The translations under genes and the position numbers were made by a program. Positions 20,496 through 31,577 of a stretch of 64,000 nt of DNA are shown here, piece by piece; within the stretch, counting starts at the first letter, position 1; every line of letters starts with the position of its first letter. Location of the stretch: positions 4,526,001 to 4,590,000 of the forward strand of contig NC_016133.3 in NCBI RefSeq assembly GCF_000005505.3, in the 5' to 3' direction. This DNA comes from Brachypodium distachyon (taxonomy: Eukaryota; Streptophyta; Magnoliopsida; Poales; Poaceae). The notes under the pieces were generated by a model. The model was not told the origin of the DNA. It ran no database searches and saw only the letters and a program-made list of their open reading frames with translations.

Positions 20496-21674
20496 ATGGC
20501 GTCGCCGCCGTGGGCGACCCTCCACGAAGACATCCTGGGACTCATCTTCCGCTCCCTCCCAACCCTCAACGACCGCGTCTACACCTCCGCCGTCTGTAGG
20601 CACTGGCGCTCCGTCGCGGTGCAGAGGGAGAACCAGCCCGAGCTCCCCTGGCTCCTCATGCCGTCCACCGCGAGCACCTCCCACTTCCGGGTCTTCGGAG
20701 GATCCACCCACCAGGAGAAACCCCTCCACGTCCCCGGCGCGCGCTTCTGCGGCTCCTTTCCGGGCGGCTGGTTCGTCGTCCAGCTCCATGCGCCGCGCGG
20801 GCGATATGCGCTGCTCAACCTCCCCACCGGCGAACAAATTGCCCTACCTGACAACATGGAAGCGCCCGTGAGGAGCAATTCGGGAATCCAGCACAACAAT
20901 CTGTACCCCGTGCTGGCCATCCACGCCGCCGTCCGGTCCACCGCGCCGACCCCCGACGGCGCCTACATCGTCGCCGCCCTCACGTCCAGCCAGACCAACA
21001 TCGCTTTCTGGCGCCCGGGGATGGCACACTGGTCGCCGCTGCTTCATACAGAGGTAGACCGTCGCGCTTCATGGGCCGACGAGATGATCCCCACGGCGGA
21101 CGGGTCCATGGAGGACATAGTGCACTACAGGCGCGGCGACTTCGAGTGCTTCTGCGTCCTCACGAGCACCGAGAGTGCCTATTCCTACGTGCCGGTGATC
21201 GCCTAGGACGGCATGCTTACGATGTCGCGTGCCGGAATCCGCATAGACACCCAGCGAGCGCCACGGGCCGAGGAGCCCGTCGCCCGCTACCTCGTGCTGT
21301 CCGGCGAGAATCTGCTCATCGTCAGGAGGTTCGCCTCCTTGCCGGTCGCGCCGGATGTGATGGGACTCCATGTCATCAGGATCGCCAGGGAAGAAGAGGG
21401 TAATTTGCGCCAGCGCAACTGCTGGGGGCTACCAGGGAGGGTGCTCTTCCTCGGGCGCGGCTGCTCCAGGGCCTACACGACGGCGGTCCACACGAACCCC
21501 GGCGGGTACATCTACTTCCTGGACGCCGACAGATTCCCAGGCTCGACGACCATCGGCTACCACTGCAGCGACACCGGCCGGTGCGACTACCGACACTTCC
21601 TGCTTCAAATCCAGCGGGTCTTGCCGCAAGTGCCCGAGTCCGACTGCTCGCCATGGATTTGGTTCTTCCATTGA
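20496..21674 (+). pseudogene. F-box DUF295-type gene with one in-frame TAG
   Basis: The reading frame aligns with the F-box paralogues along its whole length (392 sense codons plus one internal stop). The F-box starts MASPPWATLHEDILGLIFRS and the protein ends SPWIWFFH. A TAG at 21204-21206, at about codon 237, replaces the alanine codon (GCG) of the copy at 16414 in the segment VIT-A-DGTLTM. No frameshift is present before or after it. Product without readthrough: about 236 residues with the F-box and half of the C-terminal region. It may be a very young pseudogene, a truncated functional adaptor, or a sequencing error. Confidence 0.8.
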
Positions 21675-23503
21675 TCAGCCATAGCCCATGGCAGGACGAG
21701 GCAGATCGCCTGATACAGGCGACGGTACTACTTGTGCAATCTTGGCTGTCTGCTTGAATCACGAACCAATTTTGGGGATTCCTGTTGAGATTTTGCTTTT
21801 CAGTTCATAGTGGGATTGTAGAATTTCAGACATGAAAATGGTTGCTGTCTTGCTGAGAGACGCTTGAGACCTGACACTGAGACATGAACAAGTCGATTCC
21901 CAGTGTTTCAACTGTACTAATGGGATCTCTCATAGTGCAGTTCAGAGTTTGTCCTGACACATTGTCTCATACTCTCTTCTTGACCGTTGCCTTTGTTTCA
22001 ATTCATTCTTGCCATATGGTAAGGTTTTAGCTTCAGCAATTTATTCTGGGGTTTGTGCGCCATCAGATGCATGGAAAGATTGAGTTACAGTTAATGTTGG
22101 CTTGCACTAGAATAACTTGATTTTGGGCTTTGAATCTGTGTTCTCTGTTAATATTGCAGTTCACAGAGTTACATCAATAGTGTACTAAATCTGTGATTCT
22201 TCTCTTGTGAATTCTGAAGCTAACCAAACTGAACTTGTGCCTGTAGAAGCTGCAATCTCTGTAATTAATGACTGAGAAGCTATAAAATGGGCTGCTAATA
22301 ATTTACAATAGCTACATGCTCATTGATAATGCTTCTAGTTTTTTTTTTCTGCATTGCTGCCATTCTTTCAATTGTGCCTATCAATTATTCAGTGTGAGCT
22401 GATCTGGAGCAGTGCTCAAACAGAAAAGTATATTTCAGTACTGTGGAACTGCTGATTACACAGCAGCAGATGTGTGTTTCACATGATCTCCAGTACTGCA
22501 AATAACAGCAAGCATGGTTGATTATCTGCAGCTGTAATATTTGACTCTCTTTTGAGTTGTGCTGGTCTAATATTATGCTACGCTGAAGGCTTGAGTTTCA
22601 GAGTTTGGATGACTAATCTGTACCTTTTTTTAAGCTGTGTTTCAAGTGCTTGTGTGCAGTGTGTTTTGATAGTGTAAGTTTCCTGTCAGCCCTGGCCCAT
22701 TATTTATCTGATGAAGAAAGTTAGTGCCTCTCAATCAGAGAAAGAACTGACTATGCAATGTATGCATAGGCTTACATCAACTACCTGTAAGGGTATTGCC
22801 ACATAAGAATTTTGGTGACCTGGAGTTAAGAGAAACTGAGAAAGCATAGAGATAGAGTTTGTCTCTGCCTCGAAGTGACATTGAGGGGCATTGCACTTGG
22901 AATAGAATCTTAAAGACTCTACAAATAACAGAATCCTAACAGTTAAACCCTGAAATACTGAATACTTTCTGTGCAAAATTTAAAAGGTTGCGCCTTGAAG
23001 ATTGGTGACTTCCAGCTCAAAATTTCCATCTCCCCTTTTTAGATGAACTATAGCTATCTCCTTTCTTTCCCTTTTTCTTGACAGTCATCTCCCTTTCTTT
23101 CCTTGTTGCTCTAATTTGGAACATCATCCACTTTGTGGTGCAACAACAATAGCAAACACTGAACATCATTTCAGTTAACCAACAACAAAACCTGGAGCAT
23201 CGTCCAATGTACAGTGTGTGGGGACAACCAGCACCAAATGCCATACCAGTAACTCCCCACATATATTTACAGCAACACATCGGAAAACATTATTAGGAAG
23301 AGTTTGAGGTTCGTCTCCGAAAATACACACATGGACAGTTTCTTTTATCCTTTGTTAGAACGCCATTTGCCGAATCAACCAGCGACAGATTTTGGTCTTG
23401 CTATGCGACCCAGCTGCTCATAAATGTCTGAGATCTATCTGCCATACCTCTATTCTGAAGCTATCTTGGTAGAATTGGCTGGCTGAATATTTTAGCTCTA
23501 AAG
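21675..23503. other. Intergenic: F-box 3' flank and 3' region of the coiled-coil gene
   Basis: The first kilobase is the 3' flank shared with the F-box gene at 16414. From about 22700 the sequence is unique and probably holds the 3' UTR of the minus-strand coiled-coil gene. No ORF of note. Confidence 0.5.
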
Positions 23504-26219
23504 TTATCGTTCCTCAGCATCATTTATTGCGTCATCAGTGATGAGCTCTTTTGTCAATGAAAATAGTCTAACAATTTCTTGTTTAGCTTCAAAAATCACA
23601 TCCATCTTGTTGTTTAATTCCATCCTAGAATTCGCTTTACCAATGTTTGCACTTTCTGATGCAACCAAACCAATCCCAGAATCAGCTTTGCGGCATCTCA
23701 AGTATTTCTTACTCATATCCGCAAGCTTCTTTAGTGCAGTAGTAGCAGCAAGTGCCTCCACCTCGGCAGCTTCAATTTGAAGCTTCTTGAGCTCCATCTC
23801 TCCTGTAATGCTGCCCCCTGTTGTCTCGTTAGAAAGAACAGGGAGTTCCTTCATGTCAATGGGATCTTTCTGTAACTCTTCCACCTCATCCAGTTCCTTC
23901 TCCTTGAAATCCCACTTTCCAACTACTGCCTTCAGTTCTTGATCTTTGGCATCAAGTGCTTCATGAGCAGCTCTTAAGTCCATGTCCTTATGCCGTAAGG
24001 ATTCTCTTAACATCTCTATGTCAGCCTCCAGTTGATTATGCTTGTGCAAATTGGACTCAAGGACTGTACTGGTGCTTGAAATTTCATCATCCAGTAATGC
24101 ATAAATGTCCATTTCTCCAGCTTTCACGGAACTAGCAAGATCGCCAGTGAGCTCAGCCATCCTTCGCAACACAGATTCAGCTTGCGAGCATCTGAATCTT
24201 ATGCTCTCTAATTCACTCTGCATTGATTCTATATATTGTTCTTTATCATGTAACTCAGTTCTAACCTGAACAAGTTGATCATCCTTGCTATTTAGCAACT
24301 GCTGAAGCTCAACAACTTCACCGCTCACTTCAGTTAGTCTGCTCTGTGTGTCCGAAAGCTCTGAATCCTTCTCTTGAACAGCCAATTGGATAGAATCTAC
24401 CTTTGATTTCATATCTTGGACTTCATGTCTGGCTTCTAATAGCTCTGCCTCTTTTATTTTAACAAGCTTTTGTGAATTACCACACTCATTTTCCTTCTGA
24501 ACAAGCTCCTTCTGAAGAAAGTCTACTTGTTCAGTTTTCTGTTCCAAGTTCTCTCTTTCTTTGGTTAACTCGGCTTCTAGAGACTCAACCTTCTCCATTT
24601 CCTTAAGTAACTGCAATTCAAGTTCATGGCAACGAGACTGTGCAGCATTGAGATCTTTTGTCTTCCCTTGAATCTCCAGTTGAGCAGCTTCCAAATCCTG
24701 GGTGTAAGACATCAGCAATACCCTTTGGTCCTTGAGTTCTTGCACTTGCTTCTGCAACTGCACCGTTTGTTCTTCTATTTGTCTGCGAGAGGAGGCGAAA
24801 TTATCTTTTGAAGAGATTAGTTCAGACCGTACAGCATCCAGCAGGGACCTCACACGTTTAAAGTCAGTGACAGTACCCTTGATATCATCTGTGTCCTTGG
24901 ATGCAAGTTGCGCCAGTTCCTTTAATTCTTGCTGTGCTGCTAACCATCCTAAATTCTGCTTCTCAAGTTCCTGTTCAGCAATTTTCAGTTTCTCTTCATT
25001 AGCCTTCCTCAATTCATTGGATATGGCAATATCAATAGCCTTTTTTTCAGTTTCACTCCGCAGCTCCCTAACTGTTGCCTCTTGCTGCACGACGTCCTGA
25101 TTAGCTTCAAGAAGCAGTTGTTCTTTCAACTTAATCTCTGATCTTATCAAGTCTGCTTCCTTATTCTTGTTGAACATATCTTGTTTGAGATTTTCCACTT
25201 CAATTACCTTTTGAGAAAGCAAAGCTTCTGAACTGGCAATTTTCCTGTCTTGCCTCTCAACCAGAAGCTTCAGATTATTGATCTGCTTCACTCGCAACGA
25301 CAGATCTCTACTTGCCTTTTTCAGTGCTTTCTCCATTTGTTGCTGCTTTGCATGTGCTTTGCTGATCTCTTGCTCTCTCTGATCCAGGTCCTGCTTCGTC
25401 TGGTTCAACCTTAACTGATCATCAGAAACCCTCTTCTCTGCATTCCGAAGGTACCTCTCTTTCTTTCTGAGAATCGACAAGGCGCGCTCGAATTCAGACT
25501 TGAGGACCTCGATGCTCATGCTCAGTTCACTATCATGAGAAGCACTTGTGTCTAGACTCTGTGTCTTCGCAAACAGCCGTTCCAACAATTCCCTAGCTGG
25601 CTCGGTCATTCCATTGTCACCATCAGTGATGTTTGATCTAAGACTTTTTACTACTGATTTGATCAGGTTAGGAGCATATTTCACATGTTGAGCCTGAAAT
25701 GCCACCATGAAGCTCAACTTCGGCCTGAAGGGAACCTGATAGGGTTGCAGAAAACAATGCTTAGACTATTGGGATAAGGAAATAAGCACAGGCTAGGGAA
25801 GCTCAACTTTTGTTATCTATACCATTTTTAGTTGATAGCCCATTAGGCCTTTCTGTAATCAGGATTTGTTCTACCAGAAGCTATTATATTGGATTTATCA
25901 AAATCGAACTAACTCCAGAAAACTAAGGAACTACTAACAGACCATGAATTAGCAAACGCAAAATCCGGTCCCCTTCCACTTCAAACGCACGCAGGCGGGG
26001 CTCGGAATCGGGGGAACGAAGAAGGATTCCAATAGCGCAGGCAGCGTGGTAGAGCCAAATCAGAAACAGACATATGAGGAAGATACAGAAAAAACAGCAA
26101 TTGCTCACATGAGTGGAGGTGCGGCACGACGGGGACGCGCTGGGGAGTGCGCCGGCGGCCGCCGCCGGTGGCGGCGGCGGCGAGGGGAGCCGGTGGAGAG
26201 GGGCATGGCCGCGGAACAT
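23504..26219 (-). CDS. Long coiled-coil protein, candidate plastid starch-granule initiation factor (MRC/PII1-like), 780 aa
   Basis: Two exons are inferred: 26109-26219 (37 codons) and 23504-25735, joined in phase 0 across a GT-AG intron. The N-terminus (MFRGHAPLHRLP, then a proline/alanine run and SASPSCRTSTH) is rich in Ser, Pro and Ala with few acidic residues, as in a chloroplast transit peptide. From about residue 120 to 650 the protein is almost continuous heptad coiled coil. The C-terminal part (AEVEALAATTALKKLADMSK) is also helical. No transmembrane helix is seen, unlike MFP1. Length and architecture fit MRC/PII1, which acts with starch synthase 4 in granule initiation in Arabidopsis and wheat. 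This is inferred from architecture and memory, not alignment. It could be another myosin-like plastid protein. Confidence 0.6.
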
Positions 26220-28168
26220 TTGAGGAAGCGGACCAGGGCCGCCCGAGCGCGATCGGACGGCTGGCGATGCGCGTGCGGGTTTGTGGACTGTGGAGGAAGA
26301 CGCCGAGACGGCACGAGGGGGATGTAGGGGTGGAAGCGGGCCGAGCAGCCGCGTGTGGACTCCGAGCCTAGTCGACTGTAGAGAAGCGTGAGACCCGTGT
26401 TGTTTGCTTTCTCTCCTATAATTATGTCGTTTTCCTAAAAAACAATATAATCGTGTACTAGTTATTTTCCTTAAGAAAAATAATTAATTAATTATCTATT
26501 TTCCTTTTATTTTTAAAGAAAACGAGGGAAATCTCTTGCTCTCTCTCTCAAATGTTTAGACACAAGCTAGGATCTTGGGTGGGGTCGACAAAGCACGGAA
26601 CACTGCCACTTAGCATCGAGCAAAACTGTTTATACATAAAGTATTCTAAAGTATATGTCAAGTAGGGGCGGGCATAAAAACCGAGGACCGAAACCGAATA
26701 GACCGAGATCGAAAAGACCGATTAGATATTTGGATAGAAAAATTTATAGACCGAAATTTATTCTATTAATTCGGGTATCAATCCACAAAAGACTGAAAGA
26801 CCAAATAGGACCAAACTTTTCCGCTTTGTAAAAACCAACTCATTTTCACGATACAATCTAGGCATCAACTATTCCGCATGCAAAAATCATGGCACAAGAG
26901 AGGCAATCGACTGTTTCACTTTCCTAATCTCCAATGCCCATGTTAATAAGAAAATTTGTGAGAAGTATAAGTGAAATGTTGCTAAAATTGGTACCAAATC
27001 ACGTTTTGTTTTGGAATTATCACCCATCTTTCTAAAGTTCGGTCATCGACGTTTCTCAGTAAAGTTCGGGTATTATATTTTAAGGACCGAATCGAAAAAA
27101 GACTTAAATTAGAAGACCGAACTTTCAGTCATGACCGAATGCCCGCCCCTAATGTCAAGATTGGAGGGTTTAAAGTGAGCGCATGAATCATTCGAATAGC
27201 AGTCGCATGATCGAGTAGCTAGTGAAGGTAGAGCGGAACCCGCGCGTCGTGGCGCGCATCGCCTCGAGGTGCCACCATGGCGGTGCTTCGAGGGGGTGTG
27301 GAGGGGAGCCTTCGCGGATGCGCTCCACTTCCCCTGGCAGGAACAACAGAAATCCATGGCTACTAACACCTGAGCAGGAGGGTCGGGCGCCATAGCCTGG
27401 GGCAGCGCCAGAGCTGGGAACGACAATTGTGATGGAAATTGGGGAAACGGGCTACTGGGAAGGGGGAACATAGCGTTTCACATGAGAAGGTGGCGGGGGG
27501 TTATTCCATGACTTACAGTAGATCCGATATCGCACGTGCGCACAGACGAGGACAAACGTTTTAGTTTTGTCATAAACGAGCTTATTAAATTTTGACTAAA
27601 TTTATGTTAAATTGTATTAATATTTACACATACGGTAAACATATATACTATCATGATGACTCTAATAAAAAATACTACTCCCTTGTACTAAATCAGCGAC
27701 AAGTAATATAGATCGGAGGAAGTATTTTTTACTACTTCGTAGTACTCCTTCAGTCCCATAATTATTGTGCTGGTTTTAATTCAAATTTGAACTAAAATCA
27801 CGACAAAAATTATGGGACATATGAGTAATTTGGAATGGTAGATGTTGGCCCTTTTCCATAAACCCGGTGAGATATTTAACGTTTGATTTAGAACAAAAAT
27901 AGTTAGAAACGGATGAGTAGATACATTCGCGATTGACAAAAAAATAAACATATCTGGGCTGCGTCCAACGTCGAGCATGCAACTTTTTTTTTGAAATTTG
28001 AAATTTGTTCATTCACTTCGGCACTTCCACAACTCTAGCACAAAGGAGGCTCTGTTCTCACCGTTGTCCCGAAAGAAAGAAGAAGAACGAAAAAGAAGAG
28101 AAACCCTTGCGACGCTCTCCCCCAAACCTTCCTCCTCGACGGGCGTTGCGCGGCGGCGGGCGTCCACC
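26220..28168. other. Intergenic, promoters of two divergent genes plus MITEs
   Basis: The segment between the coiled-coil gene and the FBD F-box gene. It has a hAT-type MITE (26663-27151), a partial Stowaway-like piece (about 27746-27825, with ATTTGAACTAAAATCACGAC) and a GC-richer stretch at 27220-27470 whose minus-strand ORF has no recognisable domain. Confidence 0.5.
26663..27151. mobile_element. hAT-type MITE (489 bp) with perfect 8-bp TSD
   Basis: The inverted ends TAGGGGCGGGCAT and ATGCCCGCCCCTA are flanked on both sides by ATGTCAAG (26655-26662 and 27152-27159). Eight-base duplications and TAGGGG ends are the mark of hAT elements. The interior repeats GACCGA-type motifs (ACCGAAACCGAATAGACCGA) and has no transposase. 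Confidence 0.9.
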
Positions 28169-30059
28169 ATGGCTAGGCAGATGCCCAGGATCTACCCGCA
28201 ACTCCTCAACGGCAGCCTCGCCGCGGAGGACGCGAGGGTTCCCACGGAGATGCGGCACGGTCTGGCCCCGGAGACGCTGGAGCCCCTACATAACCTCGTC
28301 CTCAACTTCCTCTACGCCTTCCTCCTCGAGCCGCCCGTCTCCGTCGCCGCCCCCCTCTCCTGCGCCGCCGCGGAGGCCGCCGCCGACGTCGACCGCATCA
28401 GCCTCCTCCCCGACGATCTCCTCTGCCGCGTCGTCTCCCGCCTCCCCGCCAAGGACGGCGCGCGCACCGCCGTGCTGTCCTCGCACTGGCGCCACCTCTG
28501 GCGCTCCACCCCGCTCGTCCTCGTTGACACCCACCTCCTACCTGCTTCACGAGCCGGGGCCCGGCCCCCGCGCGCCGTCACCGCCGCCGTCTCCGAGGCC
28601 CTCGAGGTGCACCCTGGGAAATTCCCGTTCGTCAGCCTCACGTGCAACTTCTTTGCACGCGCCGACCGCGGCGTGCTCGCGCGCTGGTTCCAGCTCCTGG
28701 CCACCAAGGGCGTCAGCGAGCTCGTCCTCGTCAACCGCCCCTGGCCCCTCCCCGGCGTGTGCCTCCCTGTCGCGCTCTTTAGCTGCGCCTCTCTCATCCG
28801 CCTCTACCTCGGTGCCTGGGTGTTTCCGGACACCGCCACCCTCCCACGGGGTGCCGCCTTCCCCAACTTGCGTGAGCTCGTCCTCGGCTGTGTCATCATG
28901 GAGGACCAGGATCTCGACTTCGTGCTCGCCGCCAGCCCGGTTCTGGAGATTCTCGCGGTCGTCGGAAGCCAGACCCAACTGCACGCTCGTCTCGTCAGCC
29001 AGAGCCTACGGTGCGCACAGTTCTGCTTGTCCACACTGGAGGAGGTCGCGGTGGTGGACGCCCCGCGTCTTGAGCGTCTCTTCGTCTGGTGCAGCTCAAA
29101 CCACCGGAGCAAAATGGGCATAAGAGTCAAGATTAGTCGTGCTCCCCAGCTGCGTATGCTGGGATACATGCGGCCAGGAGCGCACGTGCTGGAGATTGGC
29201 AACGCGACCATAGAGGTGCAGCTCTTTGGCCCTTTGTTCCATTTTTGTTACTTTGGGTGGTATACTGATATGCATACAAGAAGGCCTGTCAAGGTGGGTG
29301 CATGGCTGTCTATTGATGAGCAAATGCTAATAATTCTTGATCGGTTCATGTTCTTTAATTTGGTCTGTTGCAGGCTTGTACACAGGCGAGTCCAAACACC
29401 ACTGTCCCCAGTGTCCAGATGTTGGCATTTGGCCTTGCATTTCGGAATCCGTAATGAAGTCAAGATGATGCCCAGCTTCCTTAGATGCTTTCCAAACGTC
29501 GAGGCCCTTTGTATCCAGGTAAAACCAGTCTATCATTTGCATCGTCATAACCGGATGGCATCAGATTGCTCATGTATGATTGTCACTGTGTAAAGCTGAA
29601 CTATGTGTTGATGTCTATTTGCAGTCTGAGGAAACTCAGGAAACCACTGGCAACATCCATCTCAAATTCTGGCAGGAGAATGGTCTGATTGAGTGCGTCC
29701 GGTCACACCTCAAGAATATTGTTTTCCGTCAGTACCATGGACATCACAATGAGTTTGCGTTTCTCATGTTCATTGCCGAGAATGCGGAGGTGCTGGAGAG
29801 GATGGTGGTCGAGTTAAAGTTTGGAATGTATGCTGCGCCGGAAAACATAGCTGTCAAAATGAAAGCGCTAGAATGTGCGAAATGGGCCAGTGGAGGCAAC
29901 AAACTGCGTCTCTCCTTTAGTAGCTTTCCTAGTGCTTGGAGCCTTGCGAAAGGATCTGATTTTTCATTTGGTGACCCATTTATGTGCGTCTCAGATATAC
30001 CAACATATATCAAAATGCGCGATAGCTCTGGGAAGTTCCAGCCTCTGGGTTTTGTTTGA
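28169..30059 (+). CDS. FBD-associated F-box/LRR-like protein, with a frameshift in exon 2
   Basis: Exons are inferred at 28169-29215, 29374-29518 and 29625-30059. The F-box lies at about residues 73-115 (DRISLLPDDLLCRVVSRLPA; TAVLSSHWRHLWRSTP), followed by a leucine-rich region (about 150-340). Exons 2-3 encode the FBD region (SFLRCFPNVEALCIQ, then LKFWQENGLIECVRSHLKNI). Family role: SCF adaptor, substrate unknown. After normal splicing, exon 2 opens with the expected ACTQASPNTTVPSVQMLAF but meets TAA at 29452, because one base too many lies near 29430-29438. If the 158-nt first intron is kept, the frame stays open and re-enters the FBD frame. It may be a pseudogene, an unusual gene expressed from the retained form, or carry a sequence error. 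Confidence 0.7.
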
Positions 30060-31577
30060 GCTGGTGGAGTGTACCTATTGAAGAGTGTACTGTGTTCTGC
30101 TTCCACAACATGAGTTGTTTCATCTACTGAAGTTTCCCGACAGTATCTTGCAACTGCTTCTATCTGCAATCTGTGCGGGATCCTTAGCGCGGTGGTCTGT
30201 TTTGGTTCGTATTTACATTACTTGATATCTGCTACGTATTTGTATTGATACTTGTGTTCTTCATGGAGAATTGAGATTGACACATAGTAGGAGCTAATAT
30301 TTTGCCTACTACATTATGAATTTTCTCTGCAATGTTCCTTGTTAAATCTATGGTTTGCAGTCTGCATGCCGATTAATTATGCATAAATGAGATATCTATC
30401 GATTGGCCGTCTCTTTTTTCCATGATACATTTTATGTAAGGTGGCAGGGGCAAAACTGCATTGAACTCATAAAAGCCAACTTTGGTCATGCAAGTCTGCA
30501 AGTTATCTAGTGGTCCGTCTGGGCTCTGGAGTATGAACACTAGTGCAATCTGGGCTGCATTGCATGTTCATCTGCTGTTGCAATAACCTAGGAGTTTCTG
30601 CTTTTGCAAATTTACAATGTCACTATGGATTGCATGTTTATCTGCTGTTGCAGTGACAACGAACAAGGATTTCCCACTCTTCCACAAAGTTGCAATGCTT
30701 TCCTCTTCTTAATTTTCTGAAGGATGTGATGCACTGACACTGAGTTCTCTTGTTTGCTCCTCAGTTGCAAGGTACTTCTGCAAAAGTGTAATTGTTCTAA
30801 TTGATTCCTTGCAATTTGTCAATGTTCGCCATATTTGTATATGATCCAAAGTTGACTCAAGCAGATGCTACTAGAATGCATGAATCAAGATCTCAATACA
30901 GCCGAAACTTGAAATCGGTTTGTTAAAATCAATGACAAGGTGCATGGTTGGAGCATGAATGCATCATACACTAGGATTGGAGCACCACAATCTTGTAGCG
31001 ATTCTGAAGAAATAGTGTAGCCGGATAACAACCAAAACAATTATGACCATTCATGCAAGTGATTTTTTACAAACATGTCCGTCTCATATTAAGTAATTCA
31101 AATTTGTCTAAAAATGGACGTATCTATATACTAAAATATACATGCAATATTTCGACACTTAGTATGGGACTGATGGAGTACCTTTTTTTTAGAACAACGA
31201 TAGAAACATGCACCCTTTTTTTTGGTGAGAAAATAGAAGCATGCACCTTTTTTTTTAGAAAATATAGAAACATGCACCTTAGCAGCATCTCGAGATATCT
31301 GAAATAAATCCGTCTGAGTCCGGTACGAGATACACTTACGGCCCATCCTGGCCCACCTCATTTGTATCTATAGTCCCAACAGGCCCAAATCGGCTGGCCA
31401 AGCCGGAGAGGGAAAGAAATGCAGAAAAGCCCGGATACCACCGGTTCCGGCTGTGTCCCGTCTTGTCCGCGCACCCGAACGCTAAAACCCTCTTGTCCCA
31501 CTCCCACGGCGGCGGCGGCGGCGGCGGCGGCCACCGCGCGAAGAGAAGCTCCCCACCGGCGGAATCACTGGTGATAG
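30060..31577. other. Intergenic, with a Stowaway-like remnant
   Basis: 3' flank of the F-box gene and promoter of the next gene. A Stowaway-like inverted-repeat piece lies at about 31077-31180 (GTCCGTCTCATATTAAGT against ACTTAGTATGGGACTGATGG). Repeats of GAAACATGCACC follow. Just before the ATG of the next gene is a GGC microsatellite (31507-31530), likely in its 5' UTR. Confidence 0.5.

Larger units (their letters stand above)
16194..20590. repeat. Right arm of the F-box inverted duplication (partner of 1-4756)
   Basis: Read on the minus strand, this segment follows the order of 1-4756: short flank, F-box gene, 3' flank, dispersed repeat, hairpin repeat, and the start of a second F-box gene. 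The inner boundary is near 4756 on the left and 16194 on the right, where the match stops and transposon DNA begins. The outer boundary is beyond the window on the left. Confidence 0.8.

Noticed and set aside
27109..27471. Minus-strand ORF of 120 codons starting MFPLPSSPFPQF
   Set aside because: No domain, overlaps the end of the hAT MITE, and the composition fits chance in GC-richer DNA.
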